NCBI RefSeq assembly: GCF_905163445.1
Contig: NC_053183.1
Location: 744,001-808,000 of the forward strand
DNA length: 64,000 bases
Direction of reading: 5' to 3'
DNA from: Pararge aegeria
Taxonomy: Eukaryota; Arthropoda; Insecta; Lepidoptera; Nymphalidae
Shown here: piece after piece, positions 1 through 12,300 of the stretch
Numbering within the stretch: position 1 is the stretch's first letter
Layout: each line of letters begins with the position of its first letter
Notes under the pieces: model-generated
The model's database searches: none
Seen by the model: the letters and a program-made list of their open reading frames with translations, nothing else
What the model was told of the DNA's origin: nothing
Made by a program: the position numbers and the translations under genes

Positions 1-82
1 CAAAGTAATGAAACTAACAACACTTTACAATTAGTGTAATAAGAGTACCTCAATGTTTGCTTAAACATAACAATTTATTCAG

Positions 83-317
83 GTACGGTCAAACGGAGGA
101 AACGCTCGTAGGAGCATCACTCAAAGCCGGCGAGCTTCTCGTGCACCTTCGCTTCAATCAGACGCCGGAGGACTACACCGTGGGAGGGACTCGTCTGGAC
201 AATGGGCTGCTCTACCTCATAGAGGTCGTGAGGAACTCCACGCTGGTGCAAGTCAAGTTGAACGGCACGGAGTACTTCCGGAAGTCGATATCGGCCGCCA
301 AACAACTGGACGCGCAG
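83..317 (+). CDS. crb: crb exon 1 of window: laminin-G start
   Basis: Acceptor TTCAG|G at 82/83 and donor CAG|GTTTGT at 317. The first base completes a split codon; 78 full codons follow, ending in phase 0. The residues (YGQTEETLVGASLKAGELLV, then RLDNGLLYLIEVVRNSTLVQ) are a typical laminin-G beta-sandwich segment. Reading further upstream is intronic, so the ATG at 57 is not a start. Upstream crb exons are missing from the window. Confidence 0.93.
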
Positions 318-3300
318 GTTTGTTTGATAACACTTGCCTTTTAGCCCTTAATAGTGTTTATCGCGACACAGATATTTCACGCTATTTACCTTTGTACGAA
401 ATTTGACATAATTTTATTAGTTTGTTGGTATTGTTTGTTATGATACGCCGTTGGCTTCTTCTCGGCTCCGCATGTCATAATATGTATCGAGAACATGAAC
501 TTCATTTGCTAAGGTCACGGATTGTAGTGCATTCAGCTTTTTGGTTTTCGTCAGCTTCCGCAGAGTAACGCCGGCATTTGTTCACGAACTATAAAGCCTC
601 ATAGCAAAGGATTCATTATGATTCAAAGATCGATATGTACCATTTATATCTTATGTATATAATAGGAAAAGATGACTGGTTGATCTAACGACTCACAGCT
701 GAAACCACACGAAAGATTGGGCTGAAATGTGGCTTATAGAGCTATTGTAAATATGTCTTGGGGGAAAAAATTTAATGTTTCCTAATGTTTTGTTAGGTGC
801 TGTACTTGGGCGGACCGCCGCCGCCGCCGGCGCCGCTGCCGCCCGGCGCGCAGGGTGCGGACAACGCCACCACGCCCGCCCCCGCGCCCTTGCCCGAACC
901 CGACGACGATGACTACTTTAAAGGCGTCATACAGGACGTGCAGGTCAGGCCGCTGGGGGATCCATTATTTCATTGTGTCATGATGCAAATTGTGCAGCAC
1001 TGTCTATATTAATGATTAACAGTTTTATTTTTATTTTTACGAAATGTGTATTAAAGTTATTTTTTTGTTCTGTGGCTTATATATTGTAGCTTTTTGTTCT
1101 GTGACTTATATAAAAAATGTAGCTTTTTCCAAAAAAATTTAAATAACGGAATCGCAACGACGTTCTCAACTGCTGGAAACTTTTACAGGCACTACTGTTT
1201 TTCATAATATTTTAAATCATCAAATTGCCATTCCAAGAGTTCTATCAGGAACGGTTACATGGAAGACATAAACTATGTACACATAGGCTAGCTCAAAAGA
1301 AATTGGTTGTCTTTAATTTAAAGTCGGTTTACCGATGTTAATTTTGTGTTATAAAGTTTACGTTTGAGTAGAAGAGAGATAGATGCGTCTCAAGCCGATC
1401 GTTCCTCTCTGTCGCGCTATATCCGCGCTAGACTTTGGGGTCAAGCGGAACGTGACAATGAGTCATACTTTTCGTGAGTGCAGCCGGCGTTCATCGATTT
1501 ATTTATCACGTTAAAAATATTTAGCAATAAACCTCGAGACACGTTCGGGAGTAGTGGAACGGTCCAGGCGTGTGTACGGGAGCTGTGGTGATACGCTCGA
1601 CCGTAACAATGAATGAATGAATGAATGAATACACTTTTATTGTACACCACATAAACATAACAAATTAACAGTAAAAATTTAACAAAAGGTATACAATTTG
1701 GCGGCCTTATCGCTACATAGCGATCTCTTCCAGGCAACCAAAGGCGTTAAAAACAGCTCAAGAAGAGAGGTAGGTGGTGCATTTAACTGTACTGTGTTGC
1801 AAATAAACATGCATAAACCTATATATACAAATATAATATGTACATATAACAAACTTACAATAAAATATATAGAAAGATCTTATCAATAGGAAGATCTTCC
1901 TCCGAGCGGGTGATCGTGCTCGGGGACCGAGGTCCGAACATTAATTTTTGGAAGTTGTATATATAGGCATTCTTAGTGAACACTTCGCTAGCGCGATGCA
2001 GGTTTCTTGTGGCGTCATCTAGTTTGTAACGTGGAGACCGCTACACGTGTACTGGCGCTGCCGGCAGGTGTCCAACGGGCTGGACGTGGCCGTGGTGCAG
2101 TTCTTCCCGCTGCAGGCGGCCGGGCTGCGCGTGCCGGCGCCCTTCGGCGAGGTGTCGCTGGACCCGGCGGGCGTGCTGCGCGGCGAGGTGTCGGACGACG
2201 TGTGCGCGTCGCAGCCGTGCCTCAACAACGCCACCTGCGCGCTCACGTGGAACGACTACACGTACGTAGCGCACTAGCTGCGTGAAGCGTTGTGGCGTGT
2301 GTGTGCGCAGTCGAACCTGATCCCCGTATGCGCAGGTGCGCGTGTCCGCGCGGCTACAAGGGCAAGCAGTGCGGCGAGGTGGAGTTCTGCCAGCTGCAGG
2401 GCTGCCCGCTCAACTCCCACTGCCGGAACCTCGACCGAGGGTAAGCTGAATTGTCTATGTGTAACTATACTAATAAATTATCATTTTGTTTTGACCCTTG
2501 TGTAAAAGTATTGATGTTGGGGGTCCATCGCTCCTCATTCAGTGCATTGTGTCCAAAAACAGTGAAAATACCCAGCGCACGTCTCACTTTACATCCGCGG
2601 AAAAGCACTAACTTTTTTATATTTTATTGTAAATGTTAGAAGTAAAATAATTACCGTCAAATTGCTAAATGGTAAGAACGACTAACAGTTTGTTCGAGAA
2701 ACTGGAGTATTAAATTGCAGTGGTTTTCATGCTTCAATATTAGTCGTGTACACAGTTTTTTTATGTTCTTAATTCAGTGCGCTTAAAGCAGTAATAATTT
2801 AATAAAGTAGACGCTGTAAGTTGAAATTATACCTATTTTACAGACATCAACGTATGCCATAAAAATATTACTTAAAGCAATGGTAACCAATAGGAAAAAG
2901 TTTGAAATCTATATGAAATTATTGCCTCACATATGGTGGGGAATTCCCCATCGGCATAGTACACAAAGATACATCTGGCCAGGATACAGATACTTGCTTC
3001 CTCGCCGCAGGTACGAGTGCGTGTCAAACGCGACCTTCGACGGCTTGAACACCACTCTGAGCTACCGCCTGCGCGTCCCGCGCGCCACCGCGCTGGCCGC
3101 CGACCCGTTGGAGCCGCACGATCTACCCGACTCGCTCACCATCACCTACAGGTACGAAAGCGTGTCCAACGCGACGTTGGACAGTTACATAGTTACATAT
3201 TAGCTTCTGTACCATCCTTTCATATGCCATAGAAGAGTTCCATTGGCCAGAGAGTCCCAAAAATTCATAGAGCAATTTTAAGGACGCAACTAGTTAATGT

Positions 3301-6300
3301 TCATCTGAGAAAATAGATTATAATATTGAGAATTAGATTGACAGGTGAGGTACCACGCGTTATGTGATTTCCATTTTACACGGTACTGCAAGCGCAATTT
3401 GAAACTTTGAACCTTATAAGCATACGTGCGATAATTTCGGTAACTCTTAAATATAAAGCTTTATTATGTTTAGTTACAGCATCTTAGATACTCCACGAGA
3501 CAGACTTTTGCATGGAGAAAAGTAAAACTCTATTTCTGTAGCCATATCAATCAATGTGTTGGTTGTCACCGCGTACTTTCAATAGTGTTGAATGCTTAGG
3601 AGCAAAGTGGGCGGCACGTTGTTCCGCGCGGAGGCGGAGGGCGCCGTGTTCAGCGTGGGGCTGTACAAGGGGCAGGTGGGCGTGCAGTGGCGCCTGCGCG
3701 GGCTGCCGGCGCAGCGGCGCATGCGCGCGCGCCGGCCGCACCAGCGCTGGGCCACGCTGCGCCTCGTGCTGGCCGACGGCCGCATCACGGGTACGTTCTT
3801 AACCGATTCATATACTTCTCTTCGTACCGATTACTTCTTCTTTTGCCGTTTGTGAGTAAAATTAACACTTTACATATAAATTTACCCATGTAAGATGTCA
3901 TTGCGATCGATGGGCAGATGTAACTTTTAGTCTTATAACTTCACTAATACACGTCTGATTACTCATTAAAAGAAGTCTATTATAGGAATTAAAATGTTGA
4001 AAGGCTTTCCTTATTTTTTTTGCGAAATGTACACAATGTATGTATTATTTTATGTAATCATTATACACTACACTCAATATGTTTTGCCTATAACAAATAA
4101 CGTTACAATACGAAAATAGAAAACTCTATTTTTTAGAAAAACTCTGTACAATAAGTCTTTGGAATCCCTAAACTAGGAAATCCAGTATCTTAGGGGCCAG
4201 TGCCTAAAACGACACGTCGTCTATTGAAATGTAACAGGTAAAGATAACAGATGAACGCTTAAAATGTAGATACAGACAGCATCTTTATTTCTTACTTTTT
4301 CGCTTGTAATTACAAGGTCGTTTGGAAATAGGCCGATCTGCTTTCATGTCACGTAAATTAAATGATTTTTAAATTTTAACATAATCTCAAAAAGCGCAAT
4401 TGCTGAGATTCTTGCTGGCTTAATCTCGGTGAAATCTGCCTTTTGATCACGTGAAGTGACTTCAAACTGACAGATTTTCAAATGTATAAATAAAATTATA
4501 GTTATTTATGCTGATGCAAATGTCGACCCGAGGCGAAGCCAAGTTTGATAATAGTATCCCAGGAGAGTTTTAATATCTAATTATTAACTGTTACATACAA
4601 GACTATCTACGACCATAATAATATCCTCTATAAAATATTCTGAAAACAATGATAATATCGAAGAAAAATGGTGGGGATTCTTTTTTTTAAGGCGCAAGAT
4701 TGATACGCGCTTAAATGATACTGTTTTAGAATTTATACCAGTACCACGCATCGAACAGTAAGAATTTTTGCAGAAGGGTTCGGTAAAATAAGTGTTTAAG
4801 AGGATTTAAAGTATATAATGAGTGTCGTTTCCTTTCCCTACAGGCTCATTCGTCGACGCCGACGGGCAGGAGGAAGTGGGCCTGTCGGACGACATCGACG
4901 TGGCGGCGTGGCAGAAGCTGGTCACGGAGGGCACCATCACGCTGGGCGGCGTGCGCCCGCCCGGGCCCGCCGGCGCCCGCCGTGCCACCGCCGACACCAC
5001 CACCCCTGTGAGTACTAGGCGAGATTTCCGATTAGCTTAGACATATGACGTTGCTGTAGTCAAAATTCAAGAAACACCATTTATCATTATATTTGTATTC
5101 ATCAACACATAGAATCACTTTTCTGTCTTGCGGGAGATGAGAAAACAAGATTACACTTGGCAGAGAATGGACTAGTCGACGATGGCTCGATTGATTTGGA
5201 TTTCTTCTTTTTTCTTCATTGAGGGGTTGCTTAAGATAAAGTAGTAAATAAATAAATAATTTATTAATTTGTTATCTCAACTTCATTACAAAACAATAGG
5301 CTAAGACATCCATTTAAGTTTAGAAAAAACCTGCATTTGGAGGTCTCGCTCTCTCTGATATAAAGTTTTCACATATACTGATAACATGACTTAATCAATT
5401 TATTACATTTTATAATTCATATAAACATAGTGTAAAGAAACAGCTGAAATATCGAAATAATTTATGAATAAACGCAAATTGGTCCTACCGCCATCTAAAT
5501 TAAAAATCCACAGCACCGGCCCAAACCCCATGTGCGCCAAAATTTACAACAAAATCCCGGAACATATAAAAGAAAAAGAAAGTATAAACTTATTTACAAA
5601 ATCCTTAAAACATTACTTGCTGGAGAAAGCTTATTATGACAATAATAAGTCCGCCTCTTAATCTGGTTACAGCGCCCTCACAGGGTTCCATTTCAAATGT
5701 AAACATTAGATTGACATTCTATTTGAAAAATATAACAACTATGTAATCTATATGACATTGTAATGGACTTGTAATTGAATAAATAAATACATTTGTATAA
5801 GTAATTCTCGAGCTATAAACAAATGGTTAGTAATTCGTCTTTCAATAGATTTTTGAGGTTAAAAGAAAATTTAAAGATGTTATAAATTGTGTTGTTTTGT
5901 TTCTAGATGGAGAACTCCACGGATCCCAGCGTGTTGGAATATTCCGAAGACGAATTGATAGATGACAACCTGGCTGGAGAGTATTTCAAAGTGAGCTAGA
6001 CTTTTTTACTGCGTAATGCAAGACTGAACTCACGGGAACTTTTCAAATTCGAATCATATTTGCGTGATTGCAGGTTAATAAATTGTTTTATAAAATAAAA
6101 CTTAGCATGTTCCGTGCTACAAACTGCCATTCTATAGCATGCATGTGTGACGACCTACATGGCGCAACGGTGAGCGCTGTGAATTTAAGCGGTAGGAGGT
6201 TCCGGCAGGGGCCATTTTGGAATTAATAATTTCTGGATTTTTTATGGTCTGGTCTGGTGAGAAGCTTTGGCCGTGGCTAGTACCGTAGCCGACAAATGCG

Positions 6301-9300
6301 TGCCGCTAAGTGATTTAGTGTATTTAGCCCGCTATCATCTTAGACTGCATCATTACTTCCCACCGGCCGAGATTGCAGTCAAGGGCTAACTTGTAGCGGT
6401 ATAAAAAAAATGCATTTTATAACAATACATTAATATTAAAATTATTTTCTACTACTAGTGCATTCGTTCGTGTTTATTACGTTTTTATAGAAGTCCCGTT
6501 TGAATTTTTTTTTTCTTGAATACAAATAGACTTAGTAAGCTTATGTTATTCTCCGCCCATTCAACTAACTCTATGCCTAAAAACAAATTGCTTGGTTGGG
6601 GCGTGAGGGAAAGACCACAGTAACAAGCACACAGTTCGGATGTGAAAGTAACGCCAGGCTGATTGGTTCTCTGCTCGCAGGGCTGCCTGGGCGCCGTGCA
6701 CGTGGGCTCGCTGCTGCTGCCGTTCTTCACGGAGCAGGTGCTGTTCGTGGGCGCGGCCGCCGCGCTGCTGGCCTCGCAGCCGCACTACGCGCTCATGTGA
6801 GCCCCGCCCCCCACTTACACATTCCTTGCAAACTTACCAAATCAGTTTAGCTTAGGGATTTCCGTCAACGGAATCGGCATCGTTGTCAAAATAGACAGTT
6901 ACAGTGGATGCCCTTCAACAAACAAACTAAACAAAAGTCGAAACAATTACTTATTGATGGAATTGCTATGGTTTTCTTAAGATGACCTTGAGGATTTATC
7001 GATTCATCATATATATAGTGTCCATCTCCAGAGCTAAACGTTTCAATCCACACAGATAACTAAAGGATCTAATTTAAATATTTCTTTGTATTGCAACACC
7101 TTTTTATCTCTGTTTATGGAAACTAAAATGTAGGTTGTGTTACCTAAAATGTGAAACTTGCACGCGGCCAATATCAACTTAGGCTGCCCGCTCACGCGTC
7201 ACAATGGCCGTGAGCGGTGGAGCCCGCCACTACCGGCACACGTGGCTCGGCAGGTCGGGGTCGCCGTGGGGCGCGGCGGACGGCGTGGGCTGCGTGCTGT
7301 GCGTGGAGGCGCAGTGCGAGCGCGGCGCGCGCTGCGAGGACGTGCGCAACTCGTACGCGTGCGCGTGCCCGGCCGGCTACGCGGGCGACTACTGCCAGCA
7401 CGACGTGGACGAGTGCGCCGACCACCGCTGCCGCCACGGCGCCACGTGCCGCGACGGCGTGGCCGCCTACGACTGCCTGTGCGCCGCCGGCTACGACGGC
7501 CAGTTGTGAGTGCGCTGCTACTTGATAGTCTATTCTTTGCCATACTAGTCGATTGTAGATCAGTTACTTTAAATTTGGACGAGTTCCAAACAGTTCAGGC
7601 AATTCAGTTATTTCATGCATACATTTTGATCCTATAATCAAATATATATAAACACAGCTACAGGTAAGAGGTCTTCTTTTTCTGTCTTGGTCGTCTTTGT
7701 TATGAGTCGGTAGTCCGATATTCTCCGCAAAGGATAATGTAGCGGTCTCCACATTACTAAACTAGATGGCGCCATAAAGATCCTGCATCGCCGCTCATGA
7801 AGTGTTCACAAAAATTGACCACATATACAACTTCCAAAGATGAATGGTTGGACCTCGATCCTTGAGCACGATCACCCGCTCGGAGATCTTCATATTGTTA
7901 CGGTCGAGCACATGACCATAGCTATCAAATTTGCTCTTTATCCACATTGACATCGGTGAAACAATAAATTAGCTAACATGGATGGTGGTCGTATTCCGCA
8001 GCTGCGAGCACGACATTGACGAGTGTGCGTCGGCGCCGTGCGAGAACGGCGGCACGTGCTGGGACGAGCCGGGCGCCTTCCGCTGCGAGTGCGGCGACGA
8101 GTGGCGCGGCGCGCGCTGCGAGCTGCCGCGCGTGCGCACGTGCGCGCACCGCCCGTGCGCGCCGCACGCCACGTGCGCCGACGTGCCCGACACGGCGCAC
8201 GGCAACAACTACACGTGCGCGTGCGCCGACGGCTGGGAGGGCGTGCACTGCGAGCTGGCCTTCTGCGACGTCACGCCCTGCCTCAACGGCCAGTGCAACT
8301 CGGAGCTGCAGGTACGCGGCTCACTCCGGTGCATTCCGAAAACATTAAAACTCTATAGTTAGTCACAATGAGGTACACTACTTAGTGTATTGATAACGAT
8401 TAATACACCATGGGGTATCATTGCACCGTTTGAGTCTAATATAAGAATGAGGTGTCGAAAATGCACACACAAATCATGAAAATTGGTTGTTAATCAAGTA
8501 TAGCTTAAATTATTTCTTAAAAACCATTTATTAATTAAATAAAAATTATTAGGACATTCGTTAGAATGCTAACAAATTTAATAAAATATCTTATCAGACT
8601 ATAAGTATTTACCCTTAGTGAGGCATGAATAGCTATTAATTTACTATTGTTAACTGTTAGCACTCTTTTCCTTAAATAAAAGAGGTCACCAGGTTGTTCA
8701 TTTTTTTGTGATTGTTCGGGCCTATTCGATATTTAAATAAACTTTATTTAACTAGATTCAATTCAATGTATCTATGTTTACTATTGTTAGTGTCGTTTTG
8801 CCCACAAACGTAAATAAAACGTAATAAAACTTTTGAAAAAAAAAAATTATCTTGTTACGCCAAAGAAGTATAACTTGTAACGCGTGTACATAGGTACGCA
8901 CATAATTTTTTCTTGTAAATGCGAATGGTTGTGTCCCGCAGGCGCCCGAGTGCGCGTGCGCGCCGGGCTGGAGCGGGCGGCTGTGCGGCGAGGCGCGCGA
9001 CGAGTGCGCGGGCGCGGCCGCGTGCCTGCACGGGGGCCGCTGCGTGCCCGCGCGCCGCCCGCCCGAGTGCGCCTGCCCGCCCGGTGAGCAGTTTTTTTTA
9101 TTTCATTAAAATCATAATTTATTTACTAAACTAACAATCAACAGGTTACTGTAACTCTTATAAAAACTAAACAAAAAATGAAAAAACATATTGATGTAAT
9201 ATTGTATACCCACTTAGAGACTGCCACGATTTGCGAATCAAAAAATTGGTAGTCTGTATAGTCGGCTTACTGACGATAGTTGAACGTGACAATGTCGTAA

Positions 9301-12300
9301 GAAAATACTGATGGAATGGTTGCATTTTTCAAAAGAAAATTTTAATTTTATTTATTTGATAGATATTATCGTTGCTATAAACAATTGACACCACATTCAC
9401 TTTTCACTGCACTTCATCCTTGCCGAAAACTTGTAAATGTATGATTGTATAGAAGCTGTCCACGCGGACGCATCGCTCACTCGAGTAGGAGACAGACAGA
9501 TGTCGAACGCGGAGGCCGACTGTGCCTCTTTGTCGCTCGTTCCGCGCTCTCGCTTGCACTTCAAACCTTGAATGGAACGCCTCAGAGCGAGGTAACGCCG
9601 CATACGTCATGTTTTTTCGTGCGTGCAGCCGGCTCCATCGAATTATAAGATGTTGTCACGTCAAAACTATATTGTCAGTTAGAAGAAGAAAAAACGATTA
9701 AGAAGAGAGTATAAGCTGTAAGATCCATCAAGCTGTGACATAAACTAGCCGTGAACAAAAACATACATTTTTAGTATAAATTACAAAAAAAACAGATACT
9801 AAAGACAAATCTAACTAAACTAATACAAAAAGAACAAAGGGAAAAAAACTAAGTTTAAACAATACTATCACAGTATTAGGATCTGGTCAATAATCTTTTT
9901 TTTTAATTTAGGAAAACTTTGCCCTATTATGTCTATGCACTTCATTAATGCTGTTATACAGAGAAATTACCGATTTATGTCGCAATTTAAATGAACTTAA
10001 ACGATAAAGGATTGGATTCAAAGCAAACCTTAAGCTTTTATTTATTTATTAGCTTTTCCAGGGAAAGAAACAGTACTTTTACACAGAAGAGTAATGTCGT
10101 TCTTTTATCACACAAACGAATGCAGTTTTCACAACTAAGATTGCCGTGAAAAATGTCCGTTTACACGTCAACATTTTATTGCTTTAACTATAAGATTGAA
10201 TTTCTTTTGTTTTTTTTATTCTTTTTTATTCATTAGGGTTTTGTGCTTTGATAATCCGAATATATACAGTATGCCTCTGTTTACTTTAAACTATCAACAT
10301 TTTATTTATTCGGGGTGTAATTTTTGTAAAAAGGGAAATTCATAGACAATTTTCGAATAGTCTAATGCAATTAATGATACAAGTTTAGCAAAAAAAATTT
10401 AATGATTTTAAATAAACTTTACGTTTATATAAACTAATAAGCAGATAAGCTTTTAATAAAAGTTATTTTTTAAATAAACTAGAAGAAATTAGCACTTTTT
10501 TTTCGCTCTTTTACAATTTCAATACCCTATGTTCATACCAAATAATTCTATTTAAAATACTAGTAGTAGTCAAAGTTAAAGTTACAAATACAAAAAAGTA
10601 GAAACACATAAATATACCACGACAATACGCACTACGCCATCTTGGCGCAAATTAAGCGTAGCTTGTGTTACGGGTACCGAGACGACTTATCAATATTTTT
10701 ATGAATATTATACATAAATACTTATAATATACAGATAAACACCCAGACACTGAAAAACATTCATGTTCATCACACAAACATTTTCCAGTAGTGGGAATCG
10801 AACCCAGCCTTAGGCTCAGAAAGCAGGGTCGCTGCCCACTGCGCCAATCGGCCGTCTATTAATATACAATTTATAATATAATGTAGACGTTTAGAAGACT
10901 AACAAAAAAATCATAAATACAAATGATATTTCGCAATCAGCGTGGTTCGGGCGCGTTATCGGGCCGCGAACGCTTCATCGCCAACAATCTAGCTCCAAAG
11001 ATAACCGCGCTGATAACGTATAGTCGAACACTGCCTCTCAAACTTTGATGAAACTCTGCATATATATATGCAATAGTAACCGGCGGCTACAGAAATAGAA
11101 ATCATTTTAAAACCTCCTTAAAATTGTATACGTATTATGTGATTGTAGGAATCTCGAATAGAATAGGTCGAGTACAAAATCCGTGCACCAATGTTTGCGG
11201 CTTTTTTCGCTTCACCCAAAAACGCTAAATAGCATCTATTTATTTAGGAGGAATGAATTTACAATAACAATAACAATTTGTTTATGGAAATTAGAACTAT
11301 TCCCAATATTGGTGGTAATAAAAACTTAGTGAGATAGTGATAACAATAAAAACTAAATCCGGCTAAGTTTGTTGTGGGTTCTTCTTAAACCAGGGCAATC
11401 CTCTTAGCTATAGGTCGAAGTTAACGAATACAGTTATCACCATCAATACATTAATGGTAACATATATTTATTAACGCTCCATAAGTGCCTGTGATAGGCC
11501 TTCATTTTTGATATTGAATTTACTTATTGAAACGTTACACATTCGTGACCGAATGAAAACAAAAATGCACTTTATGCAGAATCGCATCAAAATCTGCAGA
11601 ATTAAAAAAATATTGCATCTTATATATACAAATATCAAACTTAACGAATTGTATGCGATATTACCGATGTATTTATTCCACAGATGACTTATTCGACTAG
11701 TAGTAACAATAGTAGCTGAGTTCAATGAATGTGACGTCGCTCTACGTTTTCCTTACGCGACATTGATAAGGTCTCAGCACGCGCGCATCGCACTTTGTGA
11801 TTCACTGGCATTGCATTGAGGCTACTCCCTGACCGCGGCTACGAGAAAAAACATGTACAAAAAATGCTCAAAAACACTAATCGATACTATTTCTCTCCAA
11901 TGCCAGTGTAATTAATGGAAGCGAAAACTAAGTGATTTCATAATGTGCGTGCTCTGTGGTCGGATAATAAGGTGACGGCATCAAAATGCGGGAAAATATT
12001 TGGATTGTGGTATTTCTTTTCGCACTATGTGTGCTGGGTATGTGACCTATATACATATATGAACGATTTATTACTGCTGTGGTTTTGATAAAACTCGGAT
12101 AAGTGGACCTTAGCTTGATAGGCCTACCTTTGGTATCTGAAGCACAAATTTAAAATATAGTTACAGTTTAAATCATAAACATACAGTATTCATAAATAAA
12201 TAATAAGACATTAATATGTATTTTTTTGAGCTTTATTTAATATAAATTACTTTCACAGTTTTTATAAGTAATGATTACAGCACTTGCGTTCAATGTCAGA

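Noticed and set aside
1441..1737. 98-codon - strand frame
   Set aside because: Crosses a repeat and the LINE tail; the peptide is a read of simple repeats (SFIHSFIH).
7192..7543. Long open frames on both strands in crb exon 10
   Set aside because: Arg/Ala-rich shadows of GC-rich EGF codons; only the + frame with the regular cysteine pattern is real.
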